A stretch of DNA of 12,219 bases, from assembly GCA_001687465.1 (NCBI GenBank), contig LVLI01000438.1:1-12219 (forward strand), read 5' to 3'. Under the pieces are notes generated by a model. The model was not told the origin of the DNA, searched no databases, and was given only the letters and a program-made list of their open reading frames with translations. Positions 1-7,164 of the stretch are shown here, in pieces (position 1 is the stretch's first letter; each line of letters starts with the position of its first letter). Source of the stretch: Halocafeteria seosinensis. Taxonomy: Eukaryota; Sar; Bigyra; Bicosoecida. Both the position numbers and the translations under genes were made by a program.

Positions 1-402
1 GAATTAGCGCATCTGCCGTTGCTTAGCGGGGCTGTCAAGCTCCTGATCCCATTCCCTGCTTGTTCTGCTATACCGGAAAGAGTATTCAGCGTCGGAGGTT
101 GGACGCAGAGTTCTGGAAGACAGCGAATGCATGCCGGTACTCTCAACAATGTCCTTGTCCTTCGACGTTTCTGGCTTGGATGGCTTAACTGTAGTAAAAG
201 GCTTCCAGAATCGCCTACAAAGGAGGGTCAATTGTTGTTGTTTGGTCAATTAGACGTCGCAGGATGTAACAATGATGCGGATGAGAATCCCATTGAGAAA
301 GCTGAGACCGAGACTCTGTCTGTGGGCGCTGAGGAGAGATTGAGCTCGCCTGAGGGCCAGTTCCAACTAGAAGTTCCACATATTCCCATTTTTTATCAAT
401 GA
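1..402 (+). pseudogene. hAT transposase, C-terminal dimerisation region (5' part outside window)
   Basis: The reading frame is open from base 1 to the TGA at 400-402, so the gene or fragment continues to the left of the window. Near the N-terminal end it reads ELAHLPLLSGAVKLLIPFPA, followed by CSAIPERVFSVGG and then LNNVLVLRRFW. This matches the order of conserved features in the hAT C-terminal dimerisation domain: a leucine-rich helix, an 'IPA(T/C)SA.(S/P)ERVFS..G' core and a final 'L..L.FL+.N'-type helix. In family members this domain mediates transposase multimerisation and contributes to the catalytic core. After it comes a tail of about 65 residues rich in Glu and Asp. I see no frame break in this part, but the catalytic N-terminal two thirds cannot be judged. 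It may be a live element, a remnant or a domesticated gene. The domain call is firm; intactness is unknown. Confidence 0.8.
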
Positions 403-476
403 AACATCGTTTACCATTACAATATGAGCTTTATTAGGTCCTAATACCCCTTGGAAGACAAATTTGTGAAAGTGGG

Positions 477-566
477 GTGGGCACAGGCACAGGGCACGAG
501 GCACGGACCCCGTGTGCCGTGAAAAATGGCCGGGCACGCGCAGGGGTCGTGTGCCACCGACGTGCC
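477..566. repeat. GGCAC/GTGCC-rich low-complexity patch
   Basis: GGCAC occurs five times (480, 486, 493, 500, 533) and its complement GTGCC three times (514, 551, 562) within 90 bases. The opposite copies can pair, for example CACGG-acc-CCGTG around 502-514. It lies just 3' of the hAT frame and could be subterminal repeat sequence of that element, but no terminal inverted repeat was identified. Confidence 0.5.
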
Positions 567-669
567 CCAACACTGGGGAATTTCACAGGGGGAAATGAAA
601 AATGTGCACATTTTGCTTTTTTGTTGTTTTTCCACAGGGGACTACGTCAGGCGGAATAGATGACAATCG

Positions 670-770
670 TTGCCACTCGGGTTTGATCAGTAACCTAGGT
701 CTTTCATCCCTAGGCAATAGCTCGGTAAACCTTCGGTTTCCCTCGAATTTTTTTCCGCATTATTGGGACA
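670..770 (+). repeat. Structured dispersed repeat, copy A
   Basis: Bases 687-747 are identical, over 61 bp, to the reverse complement of 10295-10355, and weaker similarity extends on both sides (GCCACTCG outward; TTTTTTTCC...TTGGGACA inward). The unit contains two potential hairpins. One is CCTAGG-tctttcatc-CCTAGG (693-713 region). The other is GGTAAACC-ttc-GGTTTCC (724-741), with one bulge. No ORF crosses it. It behaves as a short interspersed repeat or the end of a larger element. Confidence 0.8.
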
Positions 771-789
771 GGATAGTGTTTATGCGTTC

Positions 790-808
790 TTTTTTTTTTT
801 TTTTTTTT
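790..808. repeat. Homopolymer T19
   Basis: Nineteen consecutive T residues lie 20 bases downstream of dispersed repeat copy A. On the minus strand this is a poly-A tract, which could be the tail of a retroposed sequence or simple slippage. The second repeat copy has only A7-A8 tracts at its matching edges. Confidence 0.7.
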
Positions 809-1504
809 GGAACAGGCGTCACTACGGCTTACGGTTAAGCAACTTTTCAAATTAGTTGAAGTAACTCGGTTTGGAATTCAATTGCAGTATACGGCATCTT
901 TGTCTTCATAGAGTGCTGTACACCCATACAGTCAAAGGAGCACTGCTCAAGAACATAATATCACAAAGGTATAATGGTATAGTATGGGAACCACTAGTGG
1001 CCGTTTGACGAGAGGCCGACTTCCATCTATGAGTGTTACAACAACGTATAAATGGCAAAACAAGCTTCTTCAGCATTTTGACATTTGTTTCCACTTTCCC
1101 ACTGACTTGGTAGCTGCGGTAATATGCATACATCCACGAGATTTGAGAACTCGTTTTGAATCATCTACTGACACGATATATCGGCTTCACTGATCATCTT
1201 TTTCGTCAGAACCGACATCATCGTAGATTTCATTACACTGCTCGAACCTTATCATCATCACTTTTCCTACTTCTTTACAACATTCCAGACTTCGAATTTT
1301 TGAAGCGACATTTGATAGGCTAGGAAAGCGTTCAAATAAATATAATTCGGTAATGTGGTCACTAAGCGGATACCAGAGGACTGGTAAACTACTTGGGTCC
1401 TTGTTTCAAGGGGCCGCATTCGAATCTTGCTATTTACGCGCGTTTATTACCGAAGGCTTGCCTGGGTGCGGGGTCCAGGTAAGCACCGCCTAGCCGAAGT
1501 TCCA
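809..1504. other. Stretch without recognisable gene
   Basis: No frame in this stretch gives a protein I can recognise; the longest are about 70 codons on opposite strands around 906-1193 and look random. Around 1350-1440 there is a weakly tRNA-like arrangement, which I rejected (see rejected list). The region probably includes the 3' flank of the glycosyltransferase gene that follows on the minus strand. Confidence 0.5.
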
Positions 1505-1521
1505 AGGCTTGGCCCAAGCCT
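1505..1521. repeat. Perfect hairpin AGGCTTGG-C-CCAAGCCT
   Basis: There is a perfect 8-bp inverted repeat with a 1-base spacer, about 110 bases beyond the stop of the minus-strand glycosyltransferase gene. The same GGCTTGG/CCAAGCC word builds the hairpin at 3427-3473, so it looks like part of a dispersed repeat family and not a gene-specific terminator. Confidence 0.6.
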
Positions 1522-1633
1522 GTCGCCCTCTGGACACGCCCCTGGTCTGCCGCTGAACTCTTCATGTAGGGATATCCGGGTATCAACCTTGCATCCGGCG
1601 TGAAGGTTCAACTGTTGGTGCAGACCAGGAATT

Positions 1634-2599
1634 TCAAAGGCATGAACATGTCAAATTACTTCCAAGCTTGTTTAGCGCCTCCCTACTCTGACGCCACCAG
1701 GTTAGCCCGTGGCGACGGTACACTTGTACCCTTTCCCTCAGCTTACGCACAACGGTAGCCCTCCACTTGAAGTGATAAGTTGTCACGATGGTTGGGTAAC
1801 CATGGAGGGGCGAACTCGCTACTATATCATGATATCCTCCAGACTTGGGCCGATAACGCAGATCGTGCAAAACTATCTTCGTGTGAAACCTCCGCTTGAT
1901 ATGTGAACGAGCAATATCAGTTTGGCAAGGATATTCGCTGAAAACATCATTGAGGGTGTTACCGGTGAACGGAACTAGGGAGCAGTTTCGAGCAATACGG
2001 TCTTGCCACTCGCTACGAACGTGTGTGAAATTCTGCCGGGTCAGAACGTGAGTAACTTCTCGCAAATTTAACTTCTCGCAACCAAGATGGGCAATTTTCG
2101 AGAAAGAATGAAATTCGTCTGCGTCGGCGTGCATTACCCACTGGGGTTTTTCTAGGCTTCTATCCAATGACTCCAGCAAACTTAAATAGTTTTCCAGCTT
2201 CGTTTTTGAAGTAAACGTCCCATTAAATACCATTGGGCGAATGAAGAGAGAATGAGCGTATCGAATCAGCTCTTGGAGATCCTCGCTGACCAATGTATCC
2301 GTAGGATCAACATGTAGATACACATGGAAATTTCCCGGTCGAACACCCATGACCATTCGATAATACTGAAGAAATGGTTTGAAAAGCTCCCGATCATGCC
2401 GTACCGACACGGTGGAAATGAGATGCACACCTCCTACGAACCCATCCAAGGTTGAACCTGACTGTCGTGTCGTATTTCTTCCGATGAGGTTAGAACGCGT
2501 CAAGGACGCGTATCTCCATCGATCAAGGGCCCGCGTAACTGGATGATACTCCATCAACAGAAGCAGCACCACCACCAAAGCTAGTGTTAAAGGTAGCAT
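1634..2599 (-). CDS. Type II membrane glycosyltransferase, Glyco_tranf_2_4/GT92-like
   Basis: This gene predicts a 321-residue protein that transfers a sugar in the secretory pathway, most likely the Golgi. Residues 2-17 form a hydrophobic segment (LPLTLALVVVLLLLME) directly at the N-terminus, giving the type II topology of Golgi glycosyltransferases, followed by a stem of about 40 residues. The catalytic part begins with HLISTVSVRHD near residue 59 and has WVMHADADEF with the metal-binding D-A-D-E at 159-162. It ends with the YHFKWR motif near 275-280 and a basic helix, as in the Glyco_tranf_2_4 family. N-glycosylation sequons are present at about N42, N126, N190, N205 and N315. The start is the ATG at 2597-2599; the frame is open further upstream but contains no ATG there. 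Stop is TGA at 1634-1636. No intron is needed in the coding part. Donor and acceptor sugars cannot be told from sequence. Confidence 0.85.
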   Translation of the reverse strand: MLPLTLALVVVLLLLMEYHPVTRALDRWRYASLTRSNLIGRNTTRQSGSTLDGFVGGVHLISTVSVRHDRELFKPFLQYYRMVMGVRPGNFHVYLHVDPTDTLVSEDLQELIRYAHSLFIRPMVFNGTFTSKTKLENYLSLLESLDRSLEKPQWVMHADADEFHSFSKIAHLGCEKLNLREVTHVLTRQNFTHVRSEWQDRIARNCSLVPFTGNTLNDVFSEYPCQTDIARSHIKRRFHTKIVLHDLRYRPKSGGYHDIVASSPLHGYPTIVTTYHFKWRATVVRKLRERVQVYRRHGLTWWRQSREALNKLGSNLTCSCL

Positions 2600-2627
2600 T
2601 CCTGGCAACGTACTGACGAAACTCCCG

Positions 2628-2672
2628 CTGAAACAATGAGAATCAACGAATGAATGGCAAGAACGAACTTAC
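2628..2672 (-). other. Possible 45-nt intron in the 5'UTR of the glycosyltransferase gene
   Basis: Read on the minus strand, the segment starts with GTAAGT and ends with a T-rich tract and TTTCAG, which are textbook donor and acceptor sites, 28 bases upstream of the chosen ATG. Joining the flanks does not link an upstream ATG in frame with the protein, so it would be a 5'UTR intron. At 45 nt it is short, and I see no strong branch-point motif. Could be chance. Confidence 0.3.
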
Positions 2673-2768
2673 TGTTGACACAGGATAACATCGTTAGACG
2701 ATCACGAAGGGATCCAGGTGCGTTGAAACTCCTCATATCGAACGGATCCGGATATTGTTTCTGATGCT

Positions 2769-2842
2769 AGCCCGCTGAAGGTTGGCGTACAAGGCCCCAC
2801 GCACGTACAAGCCCGCTGAAGGTTGGCGTACAAGGCCCCACG
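2769..2842. repeat. Two-copy tandem repeat, 41-bp period
   Basis: A 33-bp unit beginning AGCCCGCTGAAGG and ending GGCCCCACG is present at 2769-2801 and again, identical, at 2810-2842, with an 8-bp spacer. No ORF with recognisable product spans it. Only two units are present, so it is a recent local duplication and not an array. Confidence 0.85.
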
Positions 2843-3426
2843 TTTATCTTCCCAACCAGGGTCCGGTGACTTTCGGGGCAGGTTTTTCACACATTTTCTG
2901 GGTGTGCGAAAGTCGATTTGGAGTTGACCGTTATATTGTGGTATTTTATGCCGTTCCACGCTATGAAGATGCACACAAGCAATAATACAATTACAAATTA
3001 TCCATCTGCGCCGTCATTGCTCCCAAACGCAGATAACTGAGCACCCCACCAAATGCGGAATCTGCGCGAGCTTGGCGGAGGATTTCGATTGTTTCTTTCT
3101 TCCTTCCTCCTCAAAGAAGTCAGCAAAAGCTTTAAGCGAATTAGCTTCATTTGTGTATCTTGTTTTGTTTTCTCACGGACTGAGTGTAACAATGATTTAC
3201 ACAGTCAACAGTATTTCTAGAAAACGTGTGCTAGTATTTAATCACGTCCAAAAACATTTATAGACCCTTCAATAGCACTTATTCCGGATCCCGGGACATC
3301 AACCCGGTCCGCGCGGTTCCACGTCCGGAGGAACGCACTTGTGCCGGCGGGTGCAAAAAACTCATCTTTGACGCGACGCCACACAAGGATCGACGGCTTG
3401 GTTGGCTGGCTTTCGCCTTGGGGGTG
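2843..3426. other. Stretch without recognisable gene
   Basis: Short frames of 60-100 codons occur on both strands but none has domain features. A GC-rich patch at about 3282-3330 contains CCGGG-acatcaa-CCCGG and resembles the GC-rich repeat patches elsewhere in the window. It probably holds decayed repeats and the left flank of the BED fragment. Confidence 0.4.
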
Positions 3427-3473
3427 ACCTGGATGGCTTGGGCGGGCAGCCCCAAGCCAAACCCAAGCCAGGT
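3427..3473. repeat. GGCTTGGG/CCCAAGCC hairpin with alternative second arm
   Basis: GGCTTGGG (3435-3442) can pair perfectly with CCCAAGCC at 3451-3458 or with a second copy at 3462-3469. In the second pairing, ACCT (3427-3430) and AGGT (3470-3473) extend the stem. The same word forms the palindrome at 1505-1521. Confidence 0.6.
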
Positions 3474-3603
3474 GGCAAGTTTTTGAACCGCCACATCCAA
3501 ATTCAAACAGTGCCCACTGCACAGCTTGTATCAAATCAACATCTGAGGTTCATACTAGAGCTTCTTAGTTGATATAGAAGACGGGGTTTGCTCGTCCTAT
3601 TAA

Positions 3604-3909
3604 ATCACTTGCAAATGCGTGTGCACACAACGACTAACAACGACCAATCGTCCCTTAGTGGACGAAGTATGGAAAGTTGTGGCAAAGCCCAAAGACGCGA
3701 ATACTACAGTGCAATGCCCCTTCGAATACAAAGACCAAGCGGAAAGATGCAGGGAGACAATTAAGGTTTTGAACCACTCAGGCCAAACACTGAAACGGCA
3801 CTTCGACAGGTGCCATTCGAATTGGCTCAAAGAAATGATGCTTTTTCGCTACGAGAAACTAGGTCGTCTCGATGAAGAAACTGTAGAACAGGAGGACGAC
3901 GAAAGTTAA
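3604..3909 (+). pseudogene. BED-type zinc-finger remnant (hAT transposase N-terminal fragment)
   Basis: The frame is open from 3604 to the TAA at 3907-3909 but has no ATG before the final part, so it is a fragment or an internal exon. Its core, VDEVWKVV ... VQCPF ... AERC ... SGQTLKRHFDRCH, follows the BED finger pattern: an aromatic near the start, cysteines, then 'T.LKRH...(C)H'. The usual CxxC pair is not intact, because one Cys sits before PFE and another before RET. BED fingers bind DNA in hAT transposases and in domesticated genes. The frame ends in an acidic tail (EETVEQEDDES). CTAAC at 3634-3638 and CCCTTAG ending at 3658 look like a branch point and 3' splice site, so the coding part could start at 3659. 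No catalytic domain follows. Its relation to the hAT piece at 1-402 is unknown. Confidence 0.5.
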
Positions 3910-4250
3910 TGAACATAGCCGACTAACAACAGTGAAACAAGTTGTACCCAGGCTGGCACAAAAAGTTACATAGGTTCGGGTTACGTGGGAGGGGTATGCA
4001 ACCTGGCCCGGAGCCACGTGGGCAATATGTTATTTCAACTTCCCGTTTTTCCGTATTTTCGATCTATTTGTACAGTAAAAACGCCACCACAACAATCTAT
4101 ACTCTTCAGTGTTTTACTTCATGCATGTACCGTTGACTTATATGCCCGTTGTGGGGGACAGTTTACTCCGTGTCTTCATCGGGGCGGACGAAGGCGTAGC
4201 ACCGATAGTACGATACTGTACGAATGCGCCATATCCAGGGCTGTTGGAAT
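3910..4250. other. Stretch without recognisable gene
   Basis: Several overlapping frames of 60-120 codons exist on the plus strand around 3942-4402 but show no domain, no hydrophobic pattern and no family similarity that I recognise. It may be the 3' flank of the element that supplied the BED fragment. Confidence 0.4.
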
Positions 4251-4329
4251 GGCATCCCCACTTCCCCAACTGGGGATGCCGTCCCCATCCCGTATCCCCA
4301 GGGGAAGAAATCCCGAATGGGGATCCCCA
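4251..4329. repeat. TCCCCA/TGGGGA palindrome cluster
   Basis: TCCCCA occurs five times (4255, 4263, 4282, 4295, 4324) and TGGGGA twice (4271, 4318) in 79 bases. GGCATCCCCA (4251-4260) pairs perfectly with TGGGGATGCC (4271-4280), a 10-bp stem with a 10-base loop. TCCCC-A-GGGGA (4295-4305) and GGGGATCCCC (4319-4328) are further palindromes. It is a local secondary-structure hot spot of unknown role. Confidence 0.75.
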
Positions 4330-5730
4330 ATGTGGAGAATATAAAACTCCAATAATGAATGTATTGACATGCGATACGTCATTGCGCATATCCATTGTAT
4401 AATTATAGAGGCCGACAATCTCAAATATGATAAAATACACCATTATCTATACTGACGAAGATAGTGGCCGTTAAAGTTCGCACGCGTTGAGTTCACCCGA
4501 CAACGTAGCGACAGTGTAACCAATGTCTCCTCAATGTTTTTTACTCTGTCATCTTTCTTCCTAGTACTCAATGCGAGCACCCCTTTGCTGAATAGTACAA
4601 CAAGCGAAGCCATCGGCTTCCTTCCCGCGCCAAAATGGCTGAGCAAACATGTATACAATATACACTTTCCTTGACGAAACCAGTAGACGGTCCTCTTTAA
4701 AATTATTACTAATACTCAGTAGGCTTGCTGCACGCCCTTTGACATACACTTCAGTATTACACAGTAACAACACAGACTTCAACGACGTATACAGTACCAC
4801 TGCTCCACAGCCAGTCCCTGCGGGAGGCCCTGCGGTATGTGTGTGGGTACCCCTCCCAAGGCTGCCCTGTTGCCGCGACACCGGACCGCGCTGGCATGCC
4901 GGGATTGGGGGTTCGGAGCCGGCTGGCTCAACCTAATGATTAAGTTCGCGCCCCCCGTGGGTTGCGCAAGCCAACCTGTCAGAACTTCAGAAGGCTGGGA
5001 GAGGATTTCCGGGCCGCTATGCCAATCCTCGTTCCCAGGGATCTCCGCGGTCCCCATACCCATCCCCGGTTACACGGTGTGTCTAGAACTTCTAGATTCT
5101 TCGAGCATGTTGTATTGCTTTGAAATCCAGCCCGCCGAAAACACTTGGCATGCCAAAATTACAAAAAGTTCTCAATGTAATGCGGAGCGTTGTCGCCGGT
5201 ATTTTTCGTAGTGTTGGTCTACTTTTGTTTCGAATTTTTAGCTATTAGCGCCTCGACAGTCCAACTGTACTCTACCTGTGGTTTTCCTTCCTTCTTTATT
5301 CTCTCTTCCTACTTTGCTTCCTCTTTGGAGCTAGTCCCAGTAGCCAGAGGATGGGCTAGGTCAACAACATCTTCGGGGTGATATAGCACGCTTAGTCATC
5401 CCAGCAGCTTTGGCTTTCATTACGAACTGAGACAAAGCGTAGCAAAACGGGGAGGCCATTCCCTGTTCCGCTTGGATCCAACAGCAGCGCCTTCGGGTTT
5501 TACACCTGATACACCGATATCGCGACTTTCAATTCCGTTGCTGAGCATTGAGCAGCGATTCGCCGTAGCAGCGCCTCTGTAACAAGCAGTAGCCATCAGC
5601 CATCAAGTCCTCTATCTGAGGAGACGAAATCATCTAAGCGCCATCGGAGATCAAGAGCGCGACCAACAGAACCTGCCGGCACCCGCGGGTATCGGGCGGG
5701 CATGGCTTTTTGCTCGGGCGAAAGGTCCCG
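4330..5730. other. Long stretch without recognisable gene
   Basis: Open frames of up to about 125 codons lie on both strands (for example around 4837-5211 plus and 4561-4881 minus), without domains, signal peptides or conserved-looking motifs. At 5552-5761 a 69-codon plus-strand frame is rich in Ser and Arg and lacks a leading ATG; it may be chance or a decayed low-complexity coding stretch. GC-rich patches at 4800-4880 and 4990-5070 resemble the other repeat patches. I see no RNA gene. Confidence 0.4.
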
Positions 5731-6086
5731 GGTGGCCGGCGACCCGGGGGCGTGTCCGTAACGGGGGCCGGCACCTTGAAGAGGTGCCAGAAAGGCTTAG
5801 CTGAAGAGGACCGTTAAGCTCCCCTGGCGGCTTTCTGGCATCTTCAAATTCAAACACTTTGAAATTCAAAAAGCGTTACAGTAGTGTATCGTATTTACGA
5901 AAATATATAATTAATAGTATATTCTAAGAAACTGCAATACTAAATAATACTGGCACTAAACGGCAAGATCCTCCGACGGTGCCAGCTTACTGCCAGCAGG
6001 GGTTGGACAGCACACCGAATTTCAACTACCCCTTGCCGAGGTGCCAGCCAGCCCCCCGTCATGGACACGCCCCGGGCGACGGCACC
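5731..6086. mobile_element. Foldback/MITE-like element with ~45-bp imperfect terminal inverted repeats
   Basis: Bases 5731-5777 and the reverse complement of 6039-6086 align over about 45 bases, sharing the core (G)GGGGCGTGTCC and a following ACGGGGG...GGC..GGCACCT, with a few mismatches and small gaps. The interior (about 260 bp) is AT-rich, carries no ORF of note, and has its own hairpin. This layout (inverted GC-rich arms around a short non-coding AT-rich core) fits a miniature inverted-repeat or foldback element. No clear target-site duplication is visible at the edges, so the ends are approximate. The word GGACACGCCCC from the arms also occurs at 1532-1542, suggesting a further, decayed copy there. 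Confidence 0.55.
5783..5842. repeat. Internal hairpin of the foldback element
   Basis: GGTGCCAGAAAG (5783-5794) pairs with CTTTCTGGCATC (5831-5842) over 12 positions with one G-T wobble; inside, GCTTA and TAAGC (5795-5818) add to the stem. Immediately before it, GGCACC-ttgaaga-GGTGCC (5770-5788) forms a competing 6-bp stem. Confidence 0.6.
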
Positions 6087-7164
6087 GGACTTGACAAGCT
6101 TTCTCTCCGAACTTCACAAAGGTACTCGTGACGTATTCCATTCCTCATTGAATGAGGGTCATTCTACTCCCAGATGGACTTGAGTCCAGACGGTCCTGTC
6201 GGAAACACACTGGGGAGAACCGGGGTCGCGCTCTACTGAATGTCGGCCGGCACAAACACCATTTATCTCCACCGCACGCAAGCCAGAGTAATTGCAGCAA
6301 TGGAACATGGATTCTGGCATACTGAGACGTTGTGGATCAATACCCCTAGATGCTGTAGACTGCTGGCAGTCCACTGTCCCGGAGTCTATGGCCTCATAGA
6401 GATCATTTAAAATACCAAATGCATCCAATCAACATTTTAGATTAGGTATAAAGTCAATACACCCTGATTCAGTCCCGCGGGACACCTTAGCTGAGCTTCC
6501 TCCGTCTCGAAGTAGAAGCAACTCCTTCAAATGTCCGATACGCAGATGGTCCGCCGCACGCCTCCTCAACCTAGCGAGACACGTCCGCCAACAATACAAC
6601 ACACGTCTTCGTTGGCCCTTTGGGGTTTGTATATGTGCCCCAGGAGACGCTATCCAGCGGGAGCCTGCTGGCGCGCCAAAGACCAGTCCAAAGTTTCTTT
6701 GGGGAGAATGGAGGCAAAGACGCACATGAACCTTGTGACTACCTCTTTCAACTCCCTGAAGCTTTACAAGAGACATATAAAAACGACGGAATGGGGAAAT
6801 CGGCCATTGTACTAGCGAGGTTTTCTGAGCTCCTCGCGGTTCATTTTGAGCGTAAAGTCTACGTCATGACAATTGCAAGTATTAATATTATTTATGTGAG
6901 CGATATTTTTGTAGAACAATGTCATAATACCAAAGATTAGCCCGACGACCCAAACTTCAACGTGCACACCCAAAAACCCTGTGAAAAAGCCGGCCGGATT
7001 TCCCCAGACCCTGGGTGGACCCTGCGTGAAGGACTTTCACCGAAAGTGGGGTGATTTGCCCCAGCCAATGGCAGGCCATCGGCAGCCGAAACTTTCCGCG
7101 AAAGGCGGTGCTGAGTCAGACTGATAGTGATTGCTCACGCTTCTATGTTTTGTATGCAGTTCGT
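6087..7164. other. Upstream flank of second glycosyltransferase gene; unassigned open frames
   Basis: On the minus strand, 6159-6428 is open for 89 codons, with a stop directly upstream and no ATG at its head. It reads like ordinary protein (for example SMPESMFHCCNYSGLRAVEI) but matches no family I know. A second minus-strand frame occupies 6429-6776, and two plus-strand frames overlap it (6531-6815, 6620-6940). With three competing frames and no motifs I do not call a gene. The last ~220 bases before 7165 should contain the promoter and 5'UTR of the following gene; no TATA-type element is convincing. Confidence 0.35.

Noticed and set aside
4-249. 81-codon minus-strand frame
   Set aside because: It lies antisense to the hAT transposase frame, which has clear family motifs.
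790-808. T19 tract as the poly-A tail of a retroposon on the minus strand
   Set aside because: No retroposed gene or target-site duplication could be recognised next to it.
1350-1438. tRNA(Leu/Ser)-like arrangement with TTCGAAT and a variable-arm-like hairpin
   Set aside because: The acceptor pairs only over four bases, the T-stem around TTCGAAT does not pair, and the anticodon loop would have four bases. Not a functional tRNA; at most a decayed tRNA-derived sequence.
2769-2842. CRISPR-like repeat-spacer-repeat
   Set aside because: Only two units with an 8-base spacer, in a eukaryotic-looking context; a simple tandem duplication explains it.
5552-5761. 69-codon Ser/Arg-rich plus-strand frame
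   Set aside because: No ATG at the head, low complexity, and it runs into the foldback element arm; not supportable as a gene.
6429-6776. 115-codon minus-strand frame, Arg/Leu rich
   Set aside because: Two plus-strand frames of similar length overlap it and none shows a domain; the codon pattern does not favour any.
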